Assembly (NCBI RefSeq): GCF_022458985.1
Contig: NC_061774.1
Location: 17,632,197 to 17,696,196, forward strand
Reading direction: 5' to 3'
DNA: 64,000 bases
Source of the DNA: Mugil cephalus
Lineage: Eukaryota; Chordata; Actinopteri; Mugiliformes; Mugilidae
Each line of letters starts with the position of its first letter. Within the stretch, counting starts at the first letter, position 1. The notes below the pieces were generated by a model. That model was not told the origin of the DNA and ran no database searches. It worked only from the letters and a program-made list of their open reading frames with translations. Made by a program: the position numbers and the translations under genes. Positions 49,701 to 63,070 of the stretch are shown piece after piece.

Positions 49701-52700
49701 CTCTACCTCCTCTCGGAAGAGATATTGGTAACCTCCGCGCTGACAGAGCTCCGTTGCCATACCAACCATGCAAGCTGGGAGATCACTGGTTCAGCCAGTA
49801 GCCCGTTGTTTGGCCAGGAGGTCATCCATCTCTGACTCAAGGTATTGTTGTAAAAAGCAGAGGGTGACACAGCATAATTTCTCCCACACATTGTAATCCC
49901 ACTGAGAGTGTATCACACCACACTGCAGCCTTGCTTATTGGCCGCTTGACTAGCAGAGTGAAGACAATGTCAGCAAACGGTTTGGACAGAAATACTCTAG
50001 ACGCTATTTAATGTATGCAGTAAAAGACATGCATACAAAAGTTGGGAGCACATACACGATAATATGGTTAAATATAAACATAAATTATGCCCAAAAGCAG
50101 TGCCAATTAATTGTAACTTGAGCTTTAATCATAAAGATGAATTTATTTTGCTGTTCAGTGTCTTTCATCTTGAGACCGAATCTTTGCAGTGCATCACATG
50201 CATAATTAGATAGAATTAGATTTAGGGTTTAGTCCAGTGTTTCACTACCACATACGTCGGAGAATCATAAAAGGCACACTTCAAAAAGAGAACGATGAAA
50301 CTGAAAGCAAAGGAGACACTGTTACCTTGACCCGTAGCATATTTACAGGGTGTGTGTTTCAAATGCGGATGTGGATTACAGATGAGCAAATGCAAGGATT
50401 TCATTTTAATGTGAAACTGCATTAGTTTACCTTTTATTCTTACTTAGTCTTTACCTTTTTAACACAGTAACTGGGGCTGTTTCTCGTGCTGCACTTGGAC
50501 TTTGTGGCAGATACTGTGTACAATGAGAATAAACACATCTATTTAGTTATCACAATAAAAACTGTATTTTTTCGTAACGCAGTTGGATATTCCTTTGACA
50601 CTAGGCTAAAAGAAGTCTCGAGCACCAACTGGGATGGGTTTAACAAACTCTGCCATAAAGAGAAGGCATTACACAACCGTTAACGTCGTTGAGTAAACTG
50701 ACTGTGAGAAACTGCTGCAGTGCTGCATCTGTTGTTCCCTATTAAACTGACAGGAGCTGTAGTGTTTCGTTTGCTTCCTTTAAGCCTGCAAATAAACGAG
50801 ACAGTCTGGGAGCGGACACACTTTAAACTCGCACTCTAAATCAAAATCCGAACCATGTATTACCCCGCCTTTGCTCAAATCGGTAAGTGTTTGTTGCTTC
50901 CATCTAGGAACTTTACTGGCCTGCTGTTAAAACTTGCACCTGCCTCCTACCATCTGCTTCCGTGTCAAAAAGCGAGGAGATGTCGCCACCCGGTGGCTGT
51001 TGAGCATCGCTACACGCCCTGAGATGAATTGTTGACTCTGTGACACAGTCCCCCCTGAGCTACAGAGGTGCTGATATTACAGAAGCTGTATGGTATGTTA
51101 TGACATTGCGTGTAGTCGTCCGTCTTTCCTGTCACACTGCAGACACGCTGAAAAAAACAGAGGGTAGGATTTGTGTAACAGTCCTCCTTATATGGCCTGC
51201 GAGTGCACCTCGGTATACTTAGCTTGACTGTAGAATGACTTTGCGCCCCAGACAACAGTTGGATGGCTACCTTTCAAATTAGAGCTCTGTCTAAATGTTT
51301 GGTGAGGCAATGTACACTGTTGGGACAACTCATAAAAACTGACACCCAAACCCCACTCCCTGCATTGCACACAATCCAGAGCTGCTGACGTAAATGTTTA
51401 GGCCTTTCAATGGGGAGGATATTTCCAGTCCTTGAAACTTTAAACTCAGCCCGTATTTCACTGTCAGAAAGGAGGCTGCAAGTCAAACGAGAATGGGGTG
51501 TCTTTTGACCCGTGCGTACACCTGAGACGTCAACGTCTCCTCCGCTAACCCGCTTCGGACTATCTGGAAAGACACACACGCACACGTGTAGAAAATACAG
51601 ACAAAAAATATTTTAATGATAAGAAGATACATCTGACTTCAGGAGTCCAAAGACATGTATAGGGTCATATTCCCGGTGTCTTACAAGTGAGTTACAAACT
51701 TCTAGAAGATGTCCTGTGTTTTGAAGCCGTGAAAGCATAGTCCTTGTGCTCGACAGAGGAAAACGAGTGACCCGGTGATGGAGCACGGACAATTCAGGAA
51801 ACATGGTTAGCTTTATTTTCCTCTGAACACATACAGAAAAGCCATTCAAGCCACTATATTGTTACAAAAAAAAAAAAAGCCACATCAAAGCTAATGACAG
51901 AGAGCTGAACAGATTGTCACTTTACACACATACAGTACATTCTCATTAGGATTAGCTTATGTCTTGTGCTGGGATTTCACAGGAATCCCAACTTCCACAA
52001 CAGAATAAAAGAAAGAAAAGCCTCACATATAATCTCTAAATTACTCGGAGGGAAAACTTTACTTTAGGCATATCAGGGAAAAAATAAAAGCTAAGTGAAA
52101 ACATCTTAAGTGAGCCACAAAATCTGTGCATGTTTTCTAGTTTGTTTTTTTTGTTGTTTTTTTTTTTAAACCGAGCACTCCTCAGCATGTGCTGCAATGT
52201 GCTCGCAAACTGCACTTCCACAACTGAAGCATGTGACTGGCCTGAAATGGTCAAGAGCCTGTGTCTGTGACCTAAAGGAGGAAAAGAAGAAGAGTGCGAG
52301 GAGAAGTAAAGTCTGAGTGAATCATCACATTAAAAAAGACGAAAAAAACACACGTTGAGCACGTCTCTCTCCTTCGCGCTCCGCTCCTCTCTGCCTCCTT
52401 GTGTTGCAGGCTCTTGGCGGTGGCCCAGAGGAATTCTCTGGTGGCCTCGGTAAATATAACATTTAGAATAACAGCGCCAGAGCCCCCGTGTGTGGACTTA
52501 ACCCAGTTCCTGGGTCCTCGCTGTGTTGCCTGCGGCCTTAACGGGCAGAATAACAGGCCTTCATGTCCGACCCAGGTACGGGACCAGAAAGGAGGAATGA
52601 GGGCTAATTTAGAGAGGCCAGAGATCTGGACGGGTTTCTATCGAGCCTCTCTCCTTCCCGCTGGGACACCAGAGAAAAGTAGCAAGGCTCGACTACAGAA

Positions 52701-54112
52701 GGGGCTCAATCTGGTCCTAAGGAGCACGTGGGGATGCAGGGACTAGGTGCTGTCGTTTGTAAGGAAAACCAGGGTTGGCCATATGAAATAGCCTCTGATT
52801 AGAGTATGACTACTCTGGCAGCGTGGTCTTATTTCTCAAGCTGCAACACAAACAGACAGTCATCCAAAGTGCAAAATCTAAGACTTTTGTGGCTCAACAC
52901 CATTGCAAAATATAGCTCAACATTAAATCTCGTCATGACACAGTGTCATCCATTCACTTAAATCACAGACAAGCGGTCGCTGTGGACATTAACATGTTTA
53001 GGCACCTCGATGTTTTTGTGATCTCTACATCCTCTCTTTGCTGCGCTTCACTCGCACCTGACACCTAAATGGGAAACCAGCTCACTGAGCACACCTTTGA
53101 TAGTTCTGTCACTAGTTGCTACGAGTCGAGCTGTGTCTCCTGAAACTACACACACACACGACATCGATCTGCAGCGTCCCTTAAGACACAGTTTCCGAAA
53201 GCTCCGTTAGCGATGAATGAGAGTGACGTGACACATATTTAAGAGTTAAAAATAAGACACGTATCAGAGAATAAGAAATATTTCTGAAACAGTCCACGAA
53301 ACTGCGTCTCCTGTGTTAGTTCTCACTGGATGACATCAAAGATCAGTCTTGGCTCTGTTATTTCTAACTTTGCAAGAGACTTGTCGACGCGTACGAGTGT
53401 GAATAACTGTTCATATTCATAGTATTACATTAGCATCCTTTTTAGAGTGGACTTTCACTTTAAGAATGCACAAGTTTGTTGGCTTTATGGCCATCATGCA
53501 CTACAATTCATATGTGCCAGAACTGGACTTATAACCTGTACAATTTGTATTTAATCATCAAGTATCTATAGTTATAATACATATTCCCACTTTGAAACAA
53601 CAAACCGTGTATGTTACATATCTACAGACCAATGTGTGATGGGTGCAATACTGCAAAGAGAGCGACGGACAGCACACCATATACTATGCCATCTATCAGT
53701 ACTGCATATTGTAACTATATTTATACATGTTTATATAAATATAGATAAGTATATTTCTATGTACATTTTGATATTTCAACATTGCATAAAGAATAAAATA
53801 AATAATACAAATATAATCAAATCTTACAGTCAGTATGATTTGAGAAATGCTATATTAGAGCCAAGATAGTCCTAACAGTTGAAATAATCATGATAATAAC
53901 AATTGTTATTCAATTTAAAAAAATAAAATAAAATTGTGGCCTACAGTCTGGCTTAAGCTACACCACAATTACCCTGCAAGTTTACCATGTGGGACTGCTG
54001 GAATGACTGGAGAGGGTGGAATAAGGATAGGAAAGGTCGGGGCTTGTTTCCTTCTGCTCGGTCTGTCCGTCTGTCTGTCTGTCTGTCTGGGAATTTGTCT
54101 ATGTCTGGAGAA

Positions 54113-54148
<36 letters not shown>

Positions 54149-54149
54149 C

Positions 54150-54182
<33 letters not shown>

Positions 54183-54260
54183 CAGGAGGTGTAAATAAGT
54201 CTGAAAGTGTGGCTTTTAAATTGTGTAAAGAGTCAAAGGTCGGTACGGTCTCCTGAGATT
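46756..54260. other. cpeb4 5' region and intergenic to stc2
   Basis: 46756-47560 is relatively CpG-rich and should hold the cpeb4 5'UTR and promoter. From 47560 to about 53000 no exon is supported; BOD1, which lies between STC2 and CPEB4 in human, is not seen. 52380-52745 is a GC-rich block with a 115-codon open frame of no recognised family. The last 300 bases before stc2 hold a long compound microsatellite. Confidence 0.45.
54061..54182. repeat. Compound (CTGT)n / (GT)n microsatellite
   Basis: A run of CTGT units (54061-54090) is followed by two GT tracts (about 54115-54146 and 54155-54182) separated by a short TTCTGTAT break. It lies just downstream of the stc2 stop codon and so is probably in its 3'UTR, where the RNA would read (AC)n. 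Confidence 0.9.
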
Positions 54261-57200
54261 TCACCTCCGGATGTCGGTGGCCTTGGGGTCTTCCTGCTCG
54301 GCCACCACTGCGGCCTCGGGATTATGGCGGCGGGGCCCCTGGTTGCGGTTGCGTGGGTGAGAGTTGAGCCCTCCCTTACCAGCTTTGTCCTTGTCGCCTT
54401 GCCGCGGGGGGCGAGGATGCTCCGGTTCGGGGTGGGAGGGCAAGGGGTGGCGGTGGTGTTCGACGGCGGTGCTGGCGGGAGACGGGGCGAGGGAGGAGCA
54501 GAGGCTCAAGCTGTCGCACAGGGCCCCCCAGTTCTGCTCGCACTGTAGCCGAACGCTCCGAGTCAGGGCGTCCTTCACTTCCTCCCCGCAGCTTAGGAGA
54601 ATATTCACCAGCTCCACGTACGGACTGGGCAGAGAGAGGCGGACGGTTCACACAAACCCAGTGATTTATTGTACGTTTACATCGGCGCCAAGAAGAATGG
54701 GGCCGCACTATTACAATAAGAACTAGAAAACGCATGTGTAAACATGGTCTAGACCAGTCACCTACCCTTTAGGGAATAGATCCTGGAAATGGATCATCTC
54801 CACCATGACGGCCACATTCTCCTTAGCGGCAGAGCACAGGTTGTGTTTGATGTAGCACTCTCTCTGGAGCTGGAACACCATCTCCTTAATGGACACGCAC
54901 TTCCTGCTGATGCAGCTGAACTTGTGCCGTAGACCATGTGCCATACATTTCAGAGCATCCTTGATGAAGGACTTCCCCTGAGTAAACACAGAGACATAGT
55001 TCCTTGAAGTCCCAGGGATTAAGACATCTGAGACAGCTAAAGAAGATATTTTAGATGCATCTGAAGCTTTCTACCACGTCTTTCACTTACTTGTTTTGGT
55101 ACTCTTTAGATGCCATGCACCCATTTAAGCAGGTTGTGTTATACACAGTAGATGTATATCTCTTCATTCTTCCTTCCCCCATTCTTTTGAGGAATAGGGA
55201 AAGGAAATTCTACATGAATTGTCAGATTGTGCCAATCTTCTGGTGAAAAGTTTTGGTTGCCAAAGATGTAAGTTCCTCATATGTGACTCTACAGACATAT
55301 TAACACCCCAGCAAAGCCTGGCTTGGCAGAGCCTCAACCTCCGCTATGTATGAAAAGGGAGCTAACTGGGCTCCTTGCCAGCTGGCTCCCAACCCTTGGT
55401 CCTAATTGTACACACATCAGTCCGCTGAGAGGCAAGTCAACTACCCAAGAAAGGAAAAGAGATCATTAGATAAGTGTATGTCTGATTGCACTTAAAATAT
55501 GCAGAAAGTATGCAGAGAAAGGACGAGTGTGGAGCAGCGGACCGAAGGAAAATGATCTGTTCTGGTTATATCTTCTTTTTTTTTTTTTTTTTTTTGCAAA
55601 GAGACAAACTAGTTTAGTACCTGAGAGTCAAATTTGCCAGCGTTGTGCAGGAACGTCATGCAGATTTCCTGTAGCCCTCGTATCTCGCAGGAGTTATTCT
55701 CAAAGCACTCAAACACGCCACAGCCGACATCCCCTGCACTCACCAGGCAGTGCTGGATCTCAGCTGGAAATAGAGAACAGGTTAGGGGAGGGACCTTATC
55801 ATCCGTTCACAGCATAGAGACAGCGCACACAGATTGTCACAGGCACGTTGGCAGTGAAGACCCTACGGCTTGAAGGCGCAACTTCACTTCAGCACAGATT
55901 GCTGCCGTGAGTCGCGAAGCTGATGTGGCGTGTAACTATTTCCACAGATGCGGGCGGCCATTCGTGTGCTCATGACCTAGAGTCAAAGAGAAAACAAGGA
56001 TGCAGAGGGAGAGAGGGGGTGTGGGAGGTGGGAGGTGGGAGGTGGGGAGAAGTCTAATTTCCCAAGCTGAAGGGCTCCTGCAGAGGAACACTTGGTGACA
56101 GATATTACTGTGTCATTCTGCACCACAATCCATCTGCACTGCCTAGCATTAAGATGGGATGCTGCATTGCAGATACAGGCTTTAACGACTTGTGGAGGAA
56201 ACACAAATGCGGTCTCTTCAGTCAGTGTCTGTTCGCTAAATGTGCATCAACAAGTCTTTCATTATTGCAAGGGACTGACCCTGCATACAGAAAAGGCAAT
56301 AGTAGGGCTAATTCATGAGGGGTGCAACGGCAGCAATGCAGGGGGGAAAACAAACTTGCGAAATATTGGAGTGCACATCACGTGAATGCATAATATCAGC
56401 TTGTCAAATCAGCACTGGCTCTCAAGTACCTCTTTCTTTTTAGTGTGGCTCTGTAGTTGTACCAAATACAGACATACGACATTTAATTAATGACATAAAT
56501 CACGTAAAGCAAGCGAGACCTGTTTTTTAAGTATACTATATTGTTCTCTGAGCATATATTGTGTCAACCTGCCACTGCTGCTTACCCTATGTGACGTCCA
56601 CTGGTGACGGTTTAATTTGAAGTTAATGCACTGCATAGCAGGTCTGATTGGGAGCCAGGGGAGGCATATATTTAAGTTTCAGTTTGTCCTCAAAAAACCC
56701 AACTGTTGACCTAAGTAAAACATAGCTGGACGCGTGATTTGTCCGGGAGTTGATAACCGAGGGGCGTGAGAACATTTTTGTCACGCTCCGAATTGCGCAC
56801 CAGTTGCGTAAAGGAGACTCGGTCTCGAACCACAGCAAATAAAGGATTAAATGTGACTTATTAGAAATCACGCTTGTCAACAAAGAAGCTCTGTTTTGGG
56901 AAGGGAGGGGGGTTGCAGTAAGTAGAAGGGGGAAGGGGGAAGAGATTCTACGGGGTACGTGGGCATCGAGTTGAACTTTAGTGCGCAGGAAAAGTGAGCC
57001 GCTGTCAGCAGTGCTTGGCGTGTTTTGGCATCACGGGAATGTGCTTGGATCGTACGAGCTCGGCCGCAACGTGCATTGAATTACACAGCAGTGACACCAG
57101 GGTCTCCGCTGCGAAAACCGCACCGGAGTTTGTCCCCATTTTTTTTTTTTTTTTTTCGGCGTGTAGGAAAGATAACATTAATTATTTTGTCACAGGTTCA

Positions 57201-58032
57201 CATGGTCGCCGGCAAGCCACGCTGTCTACGAATCATGCCGACATAAACGTCCAGTTTCAGTCAAAAGCGCAGTAGTTCAATGTGGTCTGAATACTCCGTG
57301 TCAACTAGGCGACACGCTCTTGTCTTTTTTTAATGTTAATTAAGCACTATTGCCTCAAAGAATTGGCTCAGTAAAACTCCAGCTCGCCTTCAGCGCACAC
57401 CACCCTCCACACTTCTTCGCTCATTGCTGCTCCACTAACCTCCTTGAACACATCACCCAGTGTTCATTTCTAGGGACACCCCGCACGGCTCATGCAAACC
57501 CCAGATTTAATTCAGATTATCACCGAAACACTTACCTATAACGCGCGCACACGCGTTCGCCAGCGCGCGCGCACACCTAGATGTGCAGCCGTATACATTA
57601 CCTATTACCTTGTGCCGTTCTATTAATAGTTTACTAACATATTGAATTACTGTCTGAGAGTATTTACAAAATATCGCCTTTCTGAATGCAGATCGAAAGG
57701 CGTCAGTTATGCGAAATGGTTTAAGTTAAAAAACAAAAAAAACACAGACAAACAGAGGATTTGAGAAAATCGCCAGGAAGAGTCTCTTGCACGCTATAAT
57801 TTGCAGCCACAGAAACACGTGTCCGGACAAACCCCACGTAGCACCAACCAAGAATCCTCTCATTCTTCATCTCTTCTGACCCTTGTTTCTTACCTGTATT
57901 CTGCAGGGACAGACGTCCTTTCTGGCTCGCAGGCTTCTCCGGAGGACTGTCGTGAATGTCCGTATTATCCGATCCCACTGCTTGCTCCAGCGCTGAAAAA
58001 ACCAGCAGCACCACGGCCAGTTTCACCAACAT
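54261..58032 (-). CDS. stc2: Stanniocalcin-2
   Basis: Secreted disulfide-linked glycoprotein hormone of the stanniocalcin family; the mammalian protein inhibits PAPP-A and so limits IGF release, and family members affect calcium/phosphate handling. Exons 58032-57894, 55763-55621, 54977-54766 and 54624-54261 (phases 1, 0, 2) give 285 residues (human 302), the usual four-exon stanniocalcin plan. The N-terminus is a signal peptide (about 1-20, ending AVG). QKGRLSLQNTAEIQHCL, CGVFECFENNSCEIRG (with an NNS glycosylation site), GKSFIKDALKC and LRHKFSCISRKC are conserved, including the family cysteines. The C-terminal 70 residues are Pro/His/Arg-rich and variable, but end in DIRR as in human STC2. 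The donor of exon 3 was placed at GTAGGT because it restores GPYVEL, matching human EPYVDL. Confidence 0.95.
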
Positions 58033-58083
58033 TGCGTCCCCGACAGTGCGCCTCTATTCCCTCCAAAGATCCGGCGGTGCGAG

Positions 58084-58103
58084 TGTGTGTGTGTGTGTGT
58101 GTG
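58084..58103. repeat. (GT)n in stc2 5'UTR
   Basis: A short GT tract about 50-70 bases upstream of the stc2 ATG, within the likely transcribed leader. Confidence 0.85.
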
Positions 58104-58189
58104 AGGGTTCACCTTGGATCAGTGATCAGCGCAGCTGCGGCTTGGTGTCTTACGGGGCAGCTGTGGGACTGAATGCATGAGCTGAAAGG

Positions 58190-58206
58190 GATGCTGCCTA
58201 TATTTC
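58190..58206 (-). promoter_or_regulatory. Candidate stc2 TATA element
   Basis: The minus strand reads AGAAATATAGGCAGC about 165 bases upstream of the stc2 ATG, a TATA-like element at a plausible distance for a leader of about 130 nt. CpG-containing sequence and a GGGGCTC motif lie just upstream. Confidence 0.35.
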
Positions 58207-58399
58207 TCTGAGCCCCGGGTGTCAATTTGGATGAAGGAGTTAAGCAGGTGTTGTCGGTCGGGGCTTCACGACCAATCAGAGACGCAGAAATCCACGTCCA
58301 AGGTTTTAGGGGAGTGTCTAGTGAAAGTCCCCCTTTTGCCATAAAACTGGCCCTCGAAAGCAATATTCACGAGTAAGTCGACTGTGACAGGGGATGAAG

Positions 58400-61300
58400 C
58401 AGGGATTCACAAACCCAATCTGCAAAAGTTAATAATATGATATCCAATAAAACCCTCCAATACCCCATCTACTCACAAAACATTTCACCAGATCATATCA
58501 TTTGTATATATTGCAAGATAAAGTGCAATACTTGGTGGTTTTAACAGTTGCAGTAATATCATTTCGACAGAAATGCTGCTTTAACTATGAAACCGGAGCA
58601 CCTCTTTAGGATACAAGGCTACATGTGAGATCAGTGGGGGATTTACAAATCCAAGCTTGCCTGATAAAACTTGGTGAACGAAAGTGTATCATGTGCAAGT
58701 ACTCTACACAAAATCTCCAAGTTAGTGTGTGTGCAACCTCTGAATGCATCACTGCAAGGCAGCAATTACATTAGAGCATCCACAAAGTGAGTGCAAAAAT
58801 TTGCGACGACATAAACATTAACTTAAAGTGCTAAACATACCATATAATCTTGAAAAAAGGTCTTATAATGATAAATATATAATAATCTATCGATGTTGCG
58901 CTTACATCAATTTCATCCCATAATAACAGTTTAGAAACAATTTGAAGCGCCTATAAATAGGGTGCCTTTAACTAAGTTTTTATGGGGAAGTAATTATGAA
59001 GAAGTCTGTTGCACAATGCCCAGTTTAGTCTGTGACAATGAGGTCTGCTAACCACTACTACAGGGAGTGATCTAAGAATAGAGGACAAACATTGGCAGGG
59101 CCGCACGTTTGGAGACGTTAGAGGAATCTTTTTCAAGAGCAACACTTGAGGATGCCATGTGGAAGGACTGCGAGCGGACCGGGCCTGCAGAGGGAACATA
59201 AAATCTCTGTCTTCTAAATGTTTCCAATGACCTAATGGTGTTACTGTATTTCAGGTAAAGGTCTCTATAGGAGGCAGTGGCAAGATGCAAGCCACGGCGT
59301 CGCTCGTCACGGCAAATGGATTAACTGTGGACAGTTAATGACCGTCAGGGTGCAGGCTGGGGAACTGCACTTAGGCCTCGAGCCTCCAGAGGGCCCACTG
59401 ATACTTATTGATTCTCCTCTTTCTTAATTGCAACATGGCACTAGAGCAGCTTCACCATAACCTCACCATAATGACTCCAAACGTCACCGCCTAACCTGCA
59501 TGTCTTTGGCTTGTGCGAGCACCTCAAGGAAACCCAGTCTGACAACTCCCAAAACCACAGCTGGTGGTTTACTGTTAAAACTCTCAGGTGTGACACAAAC
59601 GTCGACCTCCGTCACTTTGCAAGAGAATAACGAGGAGCACGGAGGTGGTTTAGTGTCTGCCTGTGATGAACTGGGGGGCTAAGAACCCATACCCCAAGAC
59701 AAATACATTACGCCACTGCTCAGGAACCCCATAAACGAACATGGGGAAACGATTGGTGGTTGTGCGTGTGTTTGAAAGACAGAGACAGACAAACAGGCAT
59801 CTGAATGCGGCCGCCCGAATTTCATAGATCTGTGACTCTGAAATCTGTTTGTCATAACATTTCATTTATTTTTCTAAAATCCTTTTCATGGGAAGCTCTG
59901 GCTCTGTCTGCTGGAAAAACTTAGAAAACCTAGGCTATATTTAGACCATCAATGAAATTAGCCTAGAGCGGGAATTGGACTCCTGCTCTGACCTAACCAA
60001 AATGATGATCACTTATCGCTCTAAATATATAGATAATTATTATCTCGAGACTGCAGTATCTATTGTTTTAATTGAGGTTTGTAGTCAGCAGAATGAGTTT
60101 CAGGAGAAAATGGGAGGTATTCTGGCCAGGAGATGGTGCAGCACAGAAAACCTCAACATTTCAATATTCTCATTATATTCTTATGGTGGATGTGGTGATC
60201 TATTTCTTTTTTTTTCTGCTATGAATTTACGATCATCTAGTCACGCTTTGTCTTCTATGCTTATGATAAGAAATGAATATATGAATCTTCTGAAAGGAGC
60301 GATTTCGGTGAGCCAAAAGTGTGGTGTAGTTCACTCCAAATAAGTACATTTAGTTTGCCATTCGTAGACTCTCGAATGAAGCGCCGTGTCTCCGTGTCAC
60401 AAGTTTACTTGATGTGCACAGGGCGGAAATCACAATACAGCAGTATTTTCAAAGTCCACTGGATTTCCATGGGGCACTGTGGCATGCATCTGGAGATCTG
60501 GAGAGGCCTTGGTGCATTTCCAGTTGTGCCTATACCACAAACTGGAATCTCCTGCTCAATTCATGTCTGTTAAAAGCCGCCCACGCTGTCCACACACCCT
60601 CGATCTGGCCCAATCAGATGGCTGCAGTGGACCACAGGCTTGCAGCAGTGTGTGTCACTGCTGCCTACTGATGCCGCATTCAGGTTGTGTGGGAAAAAAA
60701 GCAAAAAACAAAAAAATGGAGGACTTCAATCCAAGACCAAAGATTGGAAGGCATTCAAGTTTTATAGTAGATTATGGATAACTTCTGTATCCGTGTTATA
60801 ACTGTAGGCATTTGGACACAAGATAAAGAAATGAATCACTTCAGTAAACTTGATTTCAGTAAGTCAGACTTAGTGAAAAACTGTATGAAAGTATGAAAAC
60901 TATAATTTTTTTCTGAAGCTTTCAACCACACATCACACAATAATACATGAGTTATCTCCTTGACAGGGTTATAACAAGGAGCAAAATTTAAGTTAATTTA
61001 CCTCAAACCCTAAGCTACCTAAAGCAGATTTGGGTATAAATTGTACTTCACTGCAAAAATAATTCATTGCAACTTGCTGAAAGGTAGGAGATTTTATTTC
61101 TTCTTCTTTTTTTTTTAACCTTAAGAGTATCTTACCATTTACTACTTCACCTGAACGCAACACAAAATGCCAACCACTGGCACAGAGAACAAGAGCATTC
61201 AGTGGTTTGTCCAACCAAATGAATGAGCCTCCTGATTCAAAACTTTATTCCCAACATTTATGATCATCTTTAAACTCCCCTTCCCGGAGCCTATAACGAG

Positions 61301-62300
61301 CAGACAATTAGGATCAGAAACACGTCTGCAAGTGTGTCAGCGAAATCTCACTTTTACCTCCCTACGCGGCTGTTCTATAGAATAGCCTGCAGTGAGATGC
61401 AGTTTGCCAACTGAACACTTTTCTGTCCGTCGTTTTTCTGAGCAGGTTAGCAGCAACGCGGCCGTTCATATGAAGACGTTCACCCTCCGAAGCCTTGTCA
61501 TTCACAGCTTCACTGCAGCTGTTACTGTCACTTAAATATCTGCACACATTTTCACCTTTTAAATGTTTTTTTTTGTTTGTTTTTTGAAAGAGGTATTAAG
61601 GATATTTTTATGTTTACATCACTAAATGATTATCTCCTTTTGGTGACACTGAACAGGACATGGACAAGAAAGTATGCTTTGACAGCCATAACACTCATTC
61701 ACTCTGACTGCTGTACTGTAAACATACAGAAAGCAGACATGTGTTCTGAGTTGGGACCCCTGAGGCCCTGGCAAGTGACCGACCAATGAAACCACAACAG
61801 AGAGGCCAGGTTTGGGGTGTGTGTGGGTGTTTGTGTGTGAATTGGGGGGGGACGCTACACTGGGAGGGAGGCTTCTGTAACAGCAATTAATGTTACTAGT
61901 TTACAGACTCTTTATAGTCCTTTACGGGAAGCATGTGGATGTAATTTGGTTACAAGTTGAGGCTTTGTAGTAAAAAGCTGCCGGACAATAACTTTTCAGT
62001 GACCCCATAGAAGCTTCATTCAAAACCTTATAGCGTCCCCTCACACACTTAGCAAGTGTTGTCAAAAGACTTACATGATAAAATGTCAGGTGACAATGCC
62101 AGTGTGTTGGTGATGCGGTTGTTGATATGATCTGGGCCACTGCACAATAATATGAGCTTAAATGAGCAACAAGTGCAAGGTAGTTATACGAGCAAAATTA
62201 ATTTCTTTAATGTATTCTGTACTAAAACTGTAGAATCGCCATGAGGAACTTTTGCCAAAGCTGATTTGCAAGAATACATCAGTTTTTATTTCCATGTATA
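58400..62300. other. Intergenic, no gene seen
   Basis: No exon, RNA gene or clear transposon could be supported. Composition is mixed to AT-rich with scattered poly-T tracts. Confidence 0.45.
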
Positions 62301-62305
62301 AATCG

Positions 62306-62610
62306 GCCTTGACCAAGCTGCAGTACTTCAATCGACCACTTGAGGCAGACTCCAAAAGGGAGTCACTCTTCATAAAGCCCATTGGTGTGGGTGAGGGTAG
62401 GTGGGCAAGGATAAGGCAAGGATGCTTTGAGTGACGAGTAGGTGATTGCTCAGTTACACTCAGGCTCCACCTCTTTGCCCATTTCTGAATTAGGCGTAAG
62501 CTAGGTGCCAAGATGGCGACAGTCAGCGCCACCCACACTGGGCTTCAAAACCGCTGTTCACGAATCCCGTCGCGGAGGTTTCCGTCCGTCTTGATACACA
62601 GTTTTGGCGC
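62306..62610 (-). repeat. Teleost interspersed repeat (nonautonomous)
   Basis: The stretch matches a high-copy fish repeat that I recognise by its ordered pieces: CCACTTGAGGCAGACTCCAAAAGGGAGTCA, then CTTTGAGTGACGAGTAGGTG, then a CAAGATGGCGACAGTC block, then CTTCAAAACCGC, and GGAGGTTTCCGTCCGTCTTGATACACAG. Copies near gene ends are common. The GATGGCGACAGTC part mimics a first exon with a start codon but belongs to the repeat. Orientation is not certain. Confidence 0.6.
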
Positions 62611-63017
62611 TAATTTTTACACTGGCAAGACTGTAAGTGCAACCGACCCACCCAATGAGCTCAAGATGCCGTACGAAGGCACATGGCCTCCATTTCATTG
62701 ATACACTCCTACTCATGCATGCCAGGCTTTTATAAATATTGTGTTTTGCATAAGAGGGTAATTAGTTTCAAGTGGTGCATGACTAAAGCCACAAAAACAG
62801 AATGGGAGCAATCTAGAGAAAAAATAAATTTGAGAATTAATCAAATGCAAGTTCTAAGCCTCCCTGCGCAAAGGCGACGGTCAGAGAGTGAGCGCGTAGC
62901 AGTGTTGAGCTGTGAGAGGAAGAAGTTGTGAAACAGCAAATACCAAAGTCTTCGAGGAACCTGAAAAGGATATCTTGGTTTCTAAATTGGGCTTAGTTTA
63001 TGGCTGTGTATGTGAGC

Positions 63018-63070
63018 GTGTGTGTGTGTGTGTATGTGTGTGTGTGTGTGTGTGTATGTGTGTGTATGTG
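63018..63070. repeat. (GT)n microsatellite
   Basis: Imperfect GT tract interrupted by TATG units. Confidence 0.9.

Noticed and set aside
50854-50882. ATG with good context followed by MYYPAFAQI and a GTAAGT donor, resembling a tiny first exon
   Set aside because: Only about 28 coding bases, no partner exon found and no family recognised; short ATG-to-donor matches arise by chance.
53934-54256. Two overlapping frames of 86-89 codons
   Set aside because: They read through the GT and CTGT repeats (Val/Cys runs) and have no protein character.
62513-62701. ATGGCGACAGTC start resembling a housekeeping first exon
   Set aside because: This block is a known part of a high-copy teleost interspersed repeat, not a unique gene start.
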